DNA of 64,000 nt from Sorex araneus (taxonomy: Eukaryota; Chordata; Mammalia; Eulipotyphla; Soricidae): NCBI RefSeq assembly GCF_027595985.1, contig NC_073311.1, positions 27,245,892 through 27,309,891 on the forward strand, read 5' to 3'. This document shows, one piece after another, positions 1 to 12,559 of this stretch (position 1 is its first letter; every line of letters begins with the position of its first letter). Below the pieces are notes generated by a model, which was not told the DNA's origin, made no database searches, and was given only the letters and a program-made list of their open reading frames with translations. The position numbers were made by a program, and so were the translations under genes.

Positions 1-1580
1 ATATGCTATAGGTCTTGTCTGAAACTGAAGGTTTCATAACCAAGAGAGCCAAAAGTGTAAATTCTAGTACAAGTACATAGATAGCACTGAGAATCAAAGT
101 ATATAACTTTGATTATATATATAACTGAAGATATAAATTTCAGTCTTAATCCAGAAGTCTGCTAGTTTTATATAAATTCCAGATTAAACACAGAAGGCCT
201 CAATCAGTCAGACAGAAGAGAAAAATACTCCCTTTTTTGACTTTTTTGACCTATTCACATCTTCAGTTTATTATATAATGCACATCTGCTTTGGGAGGTA
301 CTATCTGGTCTATTTAGTTCTTATTCAAATTCCATTGCTCAGAAAAACCCCTGAGTAATTCCCAGAATAACATTGACCCAAGTATCACCCAATGGTCTAG
401 ATCACCATCACAAGGTCACCAAAATATTAATGATCACAAGGGTCATTTAAAAAAACAATTTAAGTAAAATGTATAACTAAATAAGGCACTTGGATATATA
501 TATTTTAATAAAGCACATACCCAAATGCTAAATAAGATATAAATAATTGATGGAAGATGATAAACTTCATTGATTACTAACAGCATACACCTATTAGCAT
601 GATTAAAATAAGATACTGATGGCATCCAGTATGACAAATATATGGAACAGTTCAGGCATTAAAATATGGCTCCTAAAAATGACACAATAAAAAAAGTTAA
701 TTTATTGTATAGTTAAACAAAAAAGTATAGGATCCAGTAATTCTGCTCCTGAGATATTTAACCAAAAACCTGCACATGTATAACTTACAGCAGTTATTTA
801 TAGTAGCCAAGCTTGAGAAACCCAAATGTTACTCAATTTAATAAAGAAATAATGGTATTTGCATACAATTGATATATAATAAAATGAATAAAAATTAACC
901 AAGAATAATCTCATATTGCATAAAAGGACAGATGTACGTAAAAGTGAAAAAGGATAATTTCAAAGATCAATGCTATATATATTGATTTTACATCTCAAAA
1001 TTAATAATGTGATAGAGAAATTATTAGTGGTTGCTGGTTTTCAGGAAAAGGATCTGGAGGGTGTGACTGTAAAGGCAACGAAGGAAGATTCTGATATAAA
1101 ATGAAATATCTGTGTGCTGATTACTTTTTACATGAACCATACAAGTGACAAGATGTTATAAATGAATAAGCAAATAAATTGAATAGCACATGTGAAGACT
1201 GATGAACTCTCAATAAGGCAACTTGGTTCAGTAATAAATAATGTTGTCCCAGTTTCAGTTTTCTTACTATTATTCATTGTACTAGAACAAGCTGTTTGAA
1301 GGGTATACAAGAAATTTTCAACAAAAATTTACAATTTCTATGGAAACTTTAGGTTAGAATAAAACATTTGAATTTGATTGAATTTTAATATTTGTCCATT
1401 GTTATAAATTATAGCAATGTTAAGATTTTTTTGAATGATTTCCATTAGAAAACGTGATGGTGCAGTGATAGTAATCTATTGTTTAAAGTACTACGTGTAA
1501 TTTAGATTTTGCAACTAAATATAAAACTACTTTTAATAACTCATACATTTTTAAATAATGATCTAGTACATTCATATTCA

Positions 1581-1827
1581 TCACTGCCATCACTGCCATC
1601 CCGTTGCTCATCAATTTGCTCGAGCAGACACCAGTAACATCTCCGTTGTTAAGACTTGATGTTAGTGTTTTTGGCATCGAATACGCCACAGGTAGCTTGC
1701 CAGGCTCTGCTGTGCGGGTGAGATACTCTTGGTAGCTTGCCAGGCTCTCTGAGAGGGATGGGGGAATCAAACCCAGGTTGGCCGCATGCAAGGTGAATGC
1801 CCTACCCACTGTGCTATCGCCCTATCC
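1581..1827 (-). repeat. Type-2 shrew SINE (tRNA head, CTCGAG-containing tail)
   Basis: Read on the minus strand, a tRNA-derived head with a B-box-like ggtttgattcc is followed by the body module with gagcctggcaagctacc repeated, then the tail with gctcgagcaaattgatgagc and a short gatggcagtga repeat. Short flanking matches ttcatat (1571-1577 and 1832-1838) may be remnants of the target-site duplication. The open frame across it is not a gene. Confidence 0.85.
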
Positions 1828-2230
1828 CACGTTCATATATATGCATTAATTTTGAAATCATTTGTATATTAGTCCAACAATTAAAATGCATGAACTAAAT
1901 ATAAATCTCACAGATTTAATTTATAATGACAAAAGCAAGTTGAAGAAAAAGATGCCAGTTTTGAAAATAATGTAAAACTTTTAATGTGCACATGAAGATA
2001 TGCCATAGGATGCTGTAATTAAATTTTATTTCAATATTTCATTTCTCATGTAAATATGTGTGCAAATTTAAATGATAATTGTTTTCCTGCGTGCTGTTTA
2101 GTATGTCTTCTAAAAACACAAAATTCAAGAGCTTAACATTCTTGTGTAACTTAAACAATAAAATCTTGTTTCTGAGAGACAGGAAAAAGCATAAGAAAGA
2201 GATATTCTCTATTAAATGAGAGAAATTCTC

Positions 2231-2390
2231 TGTTTGAGGTTCGTCTGGTGGTGCTCAGGGCTTACTCTTAGACCTCTGCTCTTGTTCAAATATGGTAGGT
2301 TTGAGGTCCACATAAGGTTCCAGGGATCAAATTCAGGTCAGCAGAATGCTAGGCAAATTTCTAACCCACTAAATTATCTCTCTGACCTCT
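2231..2390 (-). repeat. Diverged type-1 shrew SINE
   Basis: In minus orientation this is an old copy of the tRNA-headed SINE: the + strand reads ggtggtgctcagggcttactc, then ccagggatcaaattcaggtc and ctaacccactaaattatctc. It is flanked by imperfect 10-bp duplications (agaaattctc at 2221-2230, agaaattccc at 2391-2400). Confidence 0.7.
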
Positions 2391-3141
2391 AGAAATTCCC
2401 TCTTACTAATTGTTAGCTGGGAAGGAGGATATATAGGAGAGGAGCAAAGATCTAAATTTGAAAGAGAATGATCTTTCGATTCTGGTTTCATGAGATTTTA
2501 TAGCTCATCATATGGGGGCAACTTTTTAACCACAGTGATCGTTTTGTGGTTTTATTTTGCTGTATTTAAATTTTTTCACATAAACATGTACAAATTACTC
2601 CCAAATTAGACTTAATGCATAATATTTTCATATTAATAGCATTTGTAATGAGAATGTAAGGATCGTTTGTGGCTTTGCCTACATATACATGAGAACCAAA
2701 GGGATTACAGGGAACTTTATTGAAAGAGCTAATACTTATAAGTGGTAAAATATAAATATTGCAGAAAATAATACAATATGACATTTCTAACATTCAATTA
2801 AGAATTAAATCATATACATAGTAAGTAAGTAATGTTAAGCTGTTTAAACTTTCATCCGTTGCCTTTAAGATTGATTTTCATCAAAATTACTATACTAAAA
2901 TGTTTTCTTTTGTTGTACAGACTCAAATAGCAAACCTCAATTTTAAAATCGTCTCTTATTTGCAAAAAATGCTTTGACATAGTGCATTTGTTCTGCCTAG
3001 GCAGCAATAAAGGATTGTGGTATCATTTTGAAGAAGGTTGTTTGACAGAGCCTGTTTGTTTATTTGGGGTAATGTGAGCTGTATTCAGAAAATGCCATAT
3101 TTTGTTTCATGATTGTATACATTCTCTCCTATTGCTCCCAG

Positions 3142-3262
3142 GCAAGACTTGTAAGCAGAGAAGACACGGATTTAGACCTTTTTTCCATGACCAGTGGAAG
3201 TGCTTTGTCTGTGAAGAGAGAAAAAAAAAATCAGGCACACAGACACTCAGCAGGATCTTCAA
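3142..3262 (+). CDS. LRRIQ1: LRRIQ1 penultimate coding exon (leucine-rich repeats and IQ motif containing 1)
   Basis: This 121-bp exon lies between an acceptor (tgctcccag, AG at 3140-3141) and a strong donor (gtaagt at 3263). It starts in phase 0 and encodes about 40 residues, from ARLVSREDTDLDLFSMTSGS to HRHSAGSS, leaving one base of a split codon. That base joins in frame to the exon at 21649, where the split codon a|gt gives Ser. The segment is hydrophilic and low in complexity, with none of the leucine-rich repeats or IQ motifs, which lie upstream in the family and outside this window. LRRIQ1 is a large, poorly characterised protein; IQ motifs generally bind calmodulin. I assign the name from the C-terminal sequence and from its known position just upstream of ALX1 on the same strand. 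The function of this tail is unknown to me. Confidence 0.78.
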
Positions 3263-4323
3263 GTAAGTTGTGGTTTCCTTCAGAATTAATTTAGAAATCA
3301 CAAATGAATTGATGCAACCTAATGCCAACAAGCATACTTTTACAGATAGGGGGTAAGATGCCAGCAACCAGAACTGCCCCCAAAAGTGTATTTGAATTTT
3401 TTCTGTCTTTAAATGCTGTCTTTTATATCAACAAAATTAAATTATTTCTAAAATTAACAGCATCAGTTTAATTGTATTCTGTGACTATAACCACTGACCC
3501 CCACCACACCTCCCCATGGATCATACTGAATTCTTTAATTGTTCAGTTAAAAGAATTTTTTATACTAATTGTAAGAAACTGTACTTCTGTACCAAAGTAG
3601 TGTATTTTGTCCTTTTGTCATTGGTTTATTAGTTATTTTAGGCAAAGTTAAATTGTTAAGGAACTTTTTTTAAAGTATCAGATTATCAGATAATAAGACT
3701 ATTGTCTAAACCCTGCTTAAAAAACATTTTGGTGAATAAATGATCATTTGCATTTATAAATGCCAATTTTTATATTTGTAAATCTGTTTACATATTACAT
3801 TTTAGTTAGGGAGAAAATTATTTTTAAACACTATGTATATATCTATATATATAAAACTTCAGTAATTGCATTGCACTTATTAACTCTTTAAAGAATAAAT
3901 GTTTTATAAATCAGTATATAATGTTTAATTTTTTGTACACTTCATTTAACATAAGTCCTTCAAGTTTTTTAATTGTTGTAAAATATGGTATGTTAATATA
4001 AGTGATGCTTTATTTGAAAGCATTTTGTTCAGTTTCCTAAAATATAGTTAATTTCATAACCATACATATTAATTTATGTTTTATTATACTGTTGTATTAA
4101 CAAAGGTTATTATATATTGATAATGAATGATATATACTAGATCAAAATTTGAGTGAATATATGTGAAAAGTTCAGTTATCTATATAAAAACTTCAAAATG
4201 ATTGGTAGCTAGCATTATGAATTCCTGTCATTTAATTCATTAATATAAGTAAGTATGATTCACTAAATCTTAATTTATTTTAAAAAGATAATTTTTATGT
4301 GTTTAATAAAAAATATTTCTCAG

Positions 4324-4500
4324 AGGCCAGAGTGATATTACTGGAGGTAAGGCATTTGCTTTGCACTTGGCTAACCCAGATTAAATTTCTGTTCCCCATA
4401 TGACTTCCCCCACACTACCAGGGGTGATCTCTAAGCATAGAACCAGGAGTAAGCCTTGATCATCTCTGGATGTGGCTCCCTAAACAAAAACAAAAACAGA
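4324..4500 (+). repeat. Diverged type-1 shrew SINE
   Basis: The head gaggccagagtgatattac is followed by a body with ccaggggtgatctctaagc and aaccaggagtaagcc, and by an A-rich tail (aaacaaaaacaaaaac) near 4482-4498. Confidence 0.72.
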
Positions 4501-4596
4501 AGAAAATATCTGTCTTAAGAGGTCTTAGAATACTTGTGTTTCTTCCTGTGGTTATAGAACCTGATCGCTGAAAGGTTTCTCTTGTCAATACAGCTA

Positions 4597-4700
4597 AGAG
4601 CTGGAGGGTGTGGGGTGGGGGTAAACTCAATGTTGAAACAGATGCCTTACATGCATCAGGCCCTGGATTTAATCCCTGGCACAACATACACACACAATTC
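4597..4700 (+). repeat. Possible short tRNA-headed SINE fragment
   Basis: This stretch contains gatgccttacatgcatcagg followed by ctggatttaatccctggca, which resembles the A/B-box spacing of the tRNA head seen in the other copies, and it ends in a CA-rich tail. It is strongly diverged. Confidence 0.4.
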
Positions 4701-5476
4701 AAATTAAAATTCTATATATTAACTGAGGTATAATATGCATATAATATGAATTTTCTGCATTAATAACATTATTTCAATATTCAAAACAATGTTACCTATA
4801 CATTTAGGAAAATCAAAATCAATCTTAGCCACACATAATATGAATTTTGGTATGCCATTTTAGACATTGTCTATTAAAAACATTTTGGATAAATGCAGAT
4901 ATAAAAACAACAATGACAGAATCTATTCAATGTTACTACAGAATATATGAGTTTCTGCTTATGATGCTGGGAAGATAGTATAGGGGATTAAGACACTTGT
5001 AAAGTTTCTGTCCATAATGTGTCTCTGAATGTAAAAACATAAATAACTCAATAATCAATTATCTTAAAATCACAAGTTTCATCTTTCACTTACATGTCTT
5101 TGAGTTGCAAATCTTAAAATATATATGCTTTAGAGCTTCTTTCTTAACTGCCCCTAAGAAACTGAAATAAGGCAATTTTTCTCTGTAATTCCAATTAGTT
5201 GACCAAAACTGACATTATTACAAACATTACTGGCAACTAAATCTGTTCACTAAGTAACAATTTAAAATAGACCAATTAATAAAAATATTTGTACTAAATA
5301 ACAAATTATTATAAATAAAATACTATCTACTCAATTAACCAGATTTCTCATTTACTATAACATAAAAAGATAGTGTAAATTCTAACATCATGTTTCCTGA
5401 ATTGAACCAGCAGTTTAATTTCCTCATTCCTAAAAAGGAAGTTATAATCAATTTTCTACCATAAAAGTTTGTCAGT

Positions 5477-5633
5477 AGGGGGTCAGAGTGATATTACAGT
5501 GGGGAAGGTGCTTGCTTGCCTTGTACACAGCTTACCCACACTGCATATTGGTCCCTCAAACCACTCCTGGAGTGATCCCTGAGCACAGAGCCAAAAGAAA
5601 GCTTTGAGCACTGTGAGACAACACACCCAAAAT
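5477..5633 (+). repeat. Diverged type-1 shrew SINE
   Basis: The order is ggggtcagagtgatattac (head), cactcctggagtgatccctg (body), then gagcacagagccaaaag and a tail ending acacacccaaaat. The arrangement matches the younger copies at 25713 and 30719. Confidence 0.75.
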
Positions 5634-5641
5634 AGTTTCTT

Positions 5642-5760
5642 GGAGGCTGGAGAGAGAGAGGTTCAGTCACTGGCTTTGCAAACAGCTGTTTCTGGTTTAA
5701 GGGTTTAGATCCCCTACATCCATGGTCCCCTACAGAACTCTCTTAACCTTCAAACTTCTT
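5642..5760 (+). repeat. Likely diverged tRNA-headed SINE
   Basis: The sequence gaggctggagagagagaggt, then ggctttgcaaacagc and gggtttagatcccctacatc, gives a recognisable but degraded tRNA-like head directly after the preceding SINE. The 3' end is not defined. Confidence 0.45.
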
Positions 5761-6310
5761 GGATCTTTGCCCTACATGGCCCTGAGCCAACCACTTAAGC
5801 TTTGGTATATAGAAAAATCTTTTACCTCTTTGCTATTGTTTAAAAAAATTCACACCTTATTAAAGTATTTATTAAAGCTTTCAAGCTATATCTAGGGTGG
5901 TTTATTTTATAGTGGTAGCTATAAAGCTCTTTGGGCCTTTCAATTTTCCCAAGTATTTCTCTTTCCCTATTCCTATAATATTTGTAGCATATATTCTCTA
6001 TAATCTAACCTAAAATTTCACTGTTACAATACCTTAAGTTGTGTGACATTGGTTAAGTCTTTTTAATCTATAAGAATGAGTTCACAAAAATTGGAATAAT
6101 AGTTTATCTTAGAGGATTAGAGATGAAGAGTAAAAATATTTACGTGTAAATACATGATGTGTTGCCTAGTATATATTAATGACTTAATTATTATATATTA
6201 TTATATATATTTTATTTTGGTCATCGTGTAATTTAAAAATTACTCTGAAGAGGACTTTATCACTTCCTCTATGTAACAAATACCAGCATCAGCATCTTTT
6301 ATTCTATTTT

Positions 6311-6433
6311 TCATGGGTTAGGAGTTGGGTCACATCCAGGTGCTCAGAAGACCATGTGGGGTCAGTTAGCAGACATGGCTAGGGTAGGGCACATGCAAGG
6401 CAAGCACTTTAACCCACTACTATCTTCCCAGAC
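6311..6433 (-). repeat. Diverged type-1 shrew SINE
   Basis: In minus orientation: ggtcacatccaggtgctcag, then gcacatgcaaggcaagcac and taacccactactatcttccc on the + strand. The central part is shortened. Confidence 0.6.
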
Positions 6434-6605
6434 ATTCTTGGTTCTTTCATGCCAGCTTTCTTAAGCAATTATGTTTTCTCTTAGAGGATTTTCTACATTT
6501 TCTCTCCCATCTCTTAAGAGACTCTAAGAGCGTTCACATTTTTACTCAAAATCTGCCATTTGTACAAGGAAAATACCAAGAGATCTACTTATTCAGGCAG
6601 TAATT

Positions 6606-6792
6606 TATTTGTTTATTTTGTTTGTTTGGAGGCCACACACAGCAGTGCTTATGACTTATTACTTGCTCTGCACTCAGGGACCACTCCTGGAAGTGCTCAG
6701 GAGACCATATGGGGTGCCAGGGATCAAACCTGGGTTGGTGGTGTGCAAGGTAAGTGTCCACCCCTGCCTATTGCCTCTATTGCTCCAGCCCC
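6606..6792 (-). repeat. Type-1 shrew SINE
   Basis: This is a nearly full-length copy. On the + strand it reads gaggccacacacagcagtgc, ctgcactcagggaccactcc, gaccatatggggtgccaggg, gatcaaacctgggttggtgg and ends ttgctccagcccc. The open frames over it are repeat-derived. Confidence 0.85.
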
Positions 6793-8024
6793 AATTTAGG
6801 CAAAACTTTGACAAAATATTTTATTTTCTTCAATATTTATTATTTATCAAATTTCTCATTTAGTATCTAAATAAAAATATTTATTACTTATTTTAATGCT
6901 ATATTATTTTAAGACTACACACAACTTTCAATTTTATCTCTTTTTATAATGATTCTTTTATTTTATCTTATTTAATTTACGTTTGGTAAAGAAAAAAACT
7001 TAGCAACTTGAACATTTATTTTCTTATTCCAAACATAGTGGTATAGAGAAGAATCATGAGTAAGCACTGAACTCTACCCAGTGTAGCCGAAAAAACAGAA
7101 ACAAAAACATAATGGCCTTTTATTTTCCCAAGGACTAAAATATAGTTTAGTGGATAAAAGTAGAATACAACATAGCTTTTGTACATTCATTCGTTCATGA
7201 GACATTTGTTGAAAGATCACGGCTCACTGTATATTGGCATTTGGTTTCCACTTGTCTCCCTTCTAATCATCTCTGCATTTCCCAGAACACACTCCACTTT
7301 CAAAGATATCCAGAAATTGAAAATCCACAGTACTTCTGTAGAACTGCAGACTCGCCTGAAGTCAACTTCTTTGAGCAGGTTTAAGTTGTCATGAAAGATA
7401 AACTCTTTTAATATGGTAGTGCATTTTCTAAATATTGAAAAAAAAGTATTTTTCAGAAGTAAAACAACTTATGTGGTGGAAGGAAGTGAGGAAGAATTTT
7501 GGAGGCAATATCTTCTATTTGTGCATACAATGACATGCAGGATTTAAATAAGGGAAGAAGTAGCAAAAAAAAAGTCTCCTTAAACAATAACAAAGGGTAA
7601 GATTTGTATATATATATTTGTAAAACACTGAGGAGCTTGTTTAGATCAGAGCATTTTTCTAGGATGGACTTAGTGGCTGTGTTGAACATGAAACTCTTAG
7701 TCATCCCACACACACCTCCAGGCTAAGTACCACTAGGAGTGGCCCTAAGGTTCCCAAACATTGCTGAAAAGAAATTAAAGAATTAATCAATAACAGAGTT
7801 CAACATTCTAATGACAATGTTTGGTTAAAAATGATGTCAGTATTTTAAGTAGAAGAATTGGGTTTTCCTAACAATAATATATTGCTATCAGAGATATCTG
7901 AAAATATTACTATTTTAGAATCCATTGTACTCTCCTCCAATATGTTGTAAAGCTATTTAAATGTAATTTTTGTAATCAAAATCACAAAGTAAATACTTGA
8001 CTAGATTTTAATGCCCAAGACTCT

Positions 8025-8145
8025 AAATAGGCCCTTGTCTTACACACAGCAGAGCCAGGTTTGATCCCCAGCAGAGGTCCCTGGCCATCAGGAGTGATCC
8101 CTGACCTTAGATCCAGGAGAAATGATCGAAAAATCCAAGTGTGGA
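8025..8145 (+). repeat. Diverged, partial type-1 shrew SINE
   Basis: The stretch ggtttgatccccagcag followed by catcaggagtgatccctgac and atccaggagaaatgatcg matches the B-box and body of the SINE. The 5' head is degraded. Confidence 0.55.
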
Positions 8146-8416
8146 CCAACCTTTTTCTTAAAATTTAAATATTCTAATCAGGTTGAGCGTAAATGTTGTA
8201 TCTAAAGCAAAAATAGATACCAAAGATTACTGCTCCAGGAACAGAGATGTAGCTGAAAACAAGAGCTCTTGTCTTGCATGTGTAAAATATTGAGTTAGAC
8301 TCCTGGTAAGGCAAAAGAATAAAACTATTATGGTTTTATCCAAAAGAAGTAAGCATATGCCATTAATATAATTTTGAATTTTTTAATCAAAAATTATTAG
8401 CACATCATATATTCAT

Positions 8417-8672
8417 GTGCTGGAGCGATAGCACACCGAGTAGGGCGTTCGCGTTGCACGTGGCCAACCCAGGTTCGATTCCTCTGCCCCTCTCTAAGAG
8501 CCCGGCAAGCTACCAAGAGTACCTTGCCCACATGGCAGAGGCTGGCAAGCTACATGTGGTGTATTCAATATGCCAAAAACAGTAACAAGTCTCACAACGG
8601 AGACGTTACTAGTGCCTGCTCGAGCAAATCGATGAGCAACGGGATGACAGTGATACAGTGATACAGTGATAT
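8417..8672 (+). repeat. Full-length type-2 shrew SINE
   Basis: It has a clear tRNA head: tgctggagcgatagcacac carries the A-box region and ggttcgattcc the B-box. Next comes a body with two gcaagctac modules and tatgccaaaaacagtaacaa. The tail is gctcgagcaaatcgatgagc, then gggatgac and three units of a roughly 8-bp tgatacag repeat instead of poly(A). It is likely transcribed by RNA polymerase III when active. It lies tail-to-tail with the element at 8691. Confidence 0.9.
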
Positions 8673-8690
8673 CAGTACATAAATATACAC

Positions 8691-9385
8691 TAAGTCATCA
8701 TTATCATCATCATCATCCCATTGATCATCGATTTTCTCGAGCAAGTCTCAGTAATGTCTCCATTCGTCCTAGCCCTGGGATTTTAGAAGCCTCTCTTTAC
8801 TCGTCCTTCCCAATGATGCCCCATTGGAGGCTCTTTCAGGCTCAGGGGAATGAGACCTATCATCGTTACTAGTTTAGGCATATGAATACACCATGGGGAG
8901 TTTGCCAGGCTCTTCGATGTGGGCAGGAAACTCTCGGTAGGTAGCTTGCCAGGTTCTCCAAGAGGGAGAAGTAGGCTATAAGATGTCAGGGGGCTCAAAG
9001 TGGCCACGTGCTTCCGGGAGGTTGGTTTTATAGTCTCTGTATGTTGGCTATTGATGGGATTACACAGCACTGGGGCAGTTTCTGGGTGTGACTGTTTAGC
9101 TACTGGAAAATGGGGTGGCTGGGCAGAAGAGGCCCAGTCCCTATCCAAGCAGGCTTGGAGATCTCAGCTCCAGATTCCGAACACCTGGGTTCCTCTGCCT
9201 GTTCCTTCTTTCGTGAGGCTCATCAGAACGTGTGGAGAGTGACCTTGAGCATGGCTGTGGCTGGGTTCTGGAGGTCTTTGGCTGCAGGGCTCTGCTTCGG
9301 GTGGGGAGGGAAACTCAATGCACCCCCTCCGAGAGGCCCCTAAGAAGACACCAGGTGCAGGGGCAAAAGACTCTCACACACCATA
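8691..9385 (-). repeat. Long (about 0.7 kb) lineage-specific repeat sharing the type-2 SINE tail
   Basis: Read on the minus strand, this ends in the same module as the type-2 SINE: gagaacctggcaagctacc, then a CTCGAG-containing tail, then a (gat)n run at 8695-8715. Between them sits about 100 bp that the SINE lacks (roughly 8757-8865). Further 5' are about 400 bp of GC-richer sequence absent from the SINE. Several overlapping open frames occur on both strands, but none looks like a known protein. It may be the 3' end of a LINE-like partner or a longer non-autonomous element. The 5' boundary is approximate. Confidence 0.7.
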
Positions 9386-11304
9386 TGAATATTTTTGTTT
9401 TCTAATTGCATGTATAATCCCATAATGTATAAATTTAAGGTTTGAATAATATGCATATACCTGTAGGTAATTAAAAAACCAAACACATCATGGTAATAAG
9501 AAATTACATGCCTACAATGTGCAAAGCACTCTACAGGTCAATAAGAAGATACAGTTAAAATTAAAATACAGCTTTGGAAGACAAATGCACTAGAATTACT
9601 AATTCTGCATTGAGGGAGAGAAACAAAAATTATGTAACTGACATCTAACTTCAAGATTTACTATAAGGAAGCAGAAGTCACAGTACTGGCACAAAACAAA
9701 ATAAGACAGGTGAAAAGATCAATAGAAAAAAATAGAAGCCCCAGAAATATAGTCAATTAAGTAACCGCATAGAAAGTTCAAAATGTCTCATTCACCAGGT
9801 AGCCAGAAATATTCCCTGTGTGGGCAGAGCAGAGTTGTTTTGGAATTATTAGTCAAATAATAGGTAATTCATACACACACTACAGAATGGGGAACAGTGG
9901 TGGATGATCAATTAGCAATATAAGCAGACAGTGAGAATAGGCCCTGTTAGGAGAAACTAACATAGGTTATCACTAGTTCAAAGGCAAGATTGCAGATGAA
10001 TCATGCTCTGGGTCCTGTGATTCTAGTAAGCTGCATCAGAGGCTCTCAGACCCACAAGAGCTAACTAACACATCTCCTCTAACCAGAAATAACAAAGCCT
10101 CTTCTGGCTCCTGGACCCTTCCACACCCTACTGAAGAAGCATTTCAAAACATTTTGAAAGAGAAATACCACTGGAATTCCTTTTCCCCCTTCTGAATAGG
10201 CAGTAAACTAATAGCTTGCATATATTTTTGCACTGAATTTTTCTACTCTATGAAATTATTACATATACATATGAATTCTAGGTGTATATATGAATATATT
10301 TATCAAATTAAATGGGATTCAATACTCTTCTATTTAAAAGAGACTCTCATGATCAAGACAATAACTCAGAGAGCTGGAGCACAGGTGTTGCATATGGGAG
10401 TGGATTCTGTATACCTGAGTATTACCTGGATTAACACCCCTAGCCCCTGCACTGCACTAGAAATAGCCCCCAAGGATGGTCCAAATGCCACAGAGAGAGA
10501 GAAATTTATTTTCAGCTTTCCTCAAATAATCGCCTCTTAATATTTTACTCTCAGCATCTCAGAATATCAGACTAGAAAATGTGTTTGTGATAAATTCTGT
10601 GACCATTTTTTCACAATTGAGAAAAAATTAAAAATATAAAATCTCGATTTATCATGAAAATGGTCAGAATTATTTTCTTTTGCTACATTTTATAGACAAC
10701 TTCCATCCTATAAATTTGTGTTATAAACTGGAAAAAGAACCAATACTAATAAAATAATAAAATAGCTTTATTATTATAGTGTATCTTAAACTGGAATTGT
10801 GAAGAGGTAAGAGATGATTAATATACCAATTTCATTTTTAATACAGTAAGAAAGAATGTGTAATATTGGTATGTGCATCCTCTTCTGAAACTAAAATCAT
10901 AAAATTTTGTATATGATAAGTTTCTAATTAAACTACAAAATAAAACAATCTTTCTAATATTTTATAATATGAAAATTATGTTTGTAACTGAAAATTTTCT
11001 TTATTTCAAAATAATTTTAAACTACTCTGATTTCAAACATTTAAAATTTCTCTAATAATTTATCATCTCATTCAACATGTGATAAAAATATATCTTATGT
11101 TTTCCTTAAAATGTTTCCAAGATCAGAAAATCTCATTACATATTAAAGATGATAATTATTATATGAAAATTAAAAAGCTAGAAATAGTTATGAAACAATA
11201 TGCTCACAAAATTTAGTTTAATGATATTCTATTATAAACAGTAGTTGGTATTAACATTTCCCAATATAATTTTTATTTTTTAACTTTAATATATATATCT
11301 TTCA

Positions 11305-11470
11305 TTATTTGGTCACATCCAGTGTCCTCAGCACTTAATCCAGGTTACGCTCAGCAATCATGCTTGCTGTGTGTTCAGGGTACCACATGTGGTACCAGGG
11401 ATAGAATCAGGATTGGATATGTGCAAGGCAAGCTTTTTTTCAAATAGATAAGCATTATAGAATAGCTCTG
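11305..11470 (-). repeat. Diverged type-1 shrew SINE
   Basis: The + strand reads tggtcacatccagtgtcctc, tgtgttcagggtaccacatg, then ggtaccagggatagaatcag and gtgcaaggcaag. The head end (towards 11470) is degraded but still reads aatagctctgtgtg. Confidence 0.65.
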
Positions 11471-12162
11471 TGTGTTTTTTACCTATAAGAAAGCAGTAAG
11501 CTCTATGCAAAGAAGTGATCATTAACTGCAGTCTTTATTTGTAAAGCAGAAAGAACTACGTCCATAGTTAACAACTGTCTCTTCATACCTAATTCAGAAA
11601 AATGGATTGGGTGAAATAGTATATTTTCCAGAGAAACTCCTCTATATTTAAGTGAGTTACTCATGCTGAGGTATAGACTGTAAAAATTTATCTTTAGTAA
11701 ACCACAGTCTAAGGAACTCAGTTACTATTTTAAAGAAGAATCTAAATTTACTAGCTATGTGAGGCTGTGCTGTGTTCTCAAAATTATGAGCCCCTGTATT
11801 TTTCAGGGAATTGTAGCTCTGAGAATGGACAAGTTCTTGTTCCAAACTGCCCAGGAGTCTCTTTTACTATAATAAATGAAGATGTTGTCACCTGCCACCA
11901 GAAAAATACCAATCTCATCATAGTTTCACATCTTTAAAGAGAAAATCCATAATTAGTATTGTATATTGAAACATGTTAAGTTTGGTTACAAGTTAACACA
12001 TGACGTGTACATGCTTATAAATTAATAATGTTCCATAATACCATTACAAAGTAGGGATCAGTAATACACAGGCATACATGCAGAATTTAACCTTCTAATT
12101 TTGCCCACATTGCATGAGATATCAGAGCATCAGAAATAATATTTATAAATATTTTTATAGAT

Positions 12163-12300
12163 TTTTTTGCTCGTTTGGGGCCACAACTGGCTCTTGTCAG
12201 GGCTTTGGCATGGCTCTCTACTCACGGACCACTCCTGGAAGATTTGGGGGGCACCCAATGTTGTACTGTGTCAACCCATATGCAACACTTTTGCTAGCCC
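12163..12300 (-). repeat. Diverged, partial type-1 shrew SINE
   Basis: The sequence ggggccacaactggctcttg, then tactcacggaccactcctgg, matches the minus-strand SINE body. The head end is degraded to cacttttgctagccc. Confidence 0.6.
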
Positions 12301-12559
12301 AAATTTTTATAAGTAGTACTGATTCCATCAAGATATCAACCATTGAGTACCTCCCCAACTTATCTTCTTGCTTCTCTCCAAATCTGCCACCCCGTGACTA
12401 ACTTGCATCTGTTTTAAAATTTCCCTTGTTATGATCAAAGATCTCTGGTGCTTTAACTACTTTGGAACTTTACTACTTGCTATTGATCTCCAACATTACA
12501 TTAAAATGATCAATCAATAATTTGTTTAGTCAATATTTAGACACCTTTGCATTAATTTT

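Larger units (their letters stand above)
1..3141 (+). other. LRRIQ1: Intron of LRRIQ1 (partial, upstream of penultimate exon)
   Basis: This AT-rich stretch has no convincing exon. The open frames in it are short, lack splice context and resemble no protein I recognise. It ends with an acceptor (ttgctcccag) at 3132-3141, directly before the LRRIQ1 exon. It contains two SINE copies on the minus strand (1581-1827 and 2231-2390) and otherwise nothing I can name. Assignment to LRRIQ1 is inferred from the exon that follows. Confidence 0.6.

Noticed and set aside
8783-9343. Overlapping frames (121, 80 and 77 residues) within the long repeat
   Set aside because: No similarity to reverse transcriptase or any protein I know; repeat-derived. 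They could only matter if full-length copies show a conserved frame.
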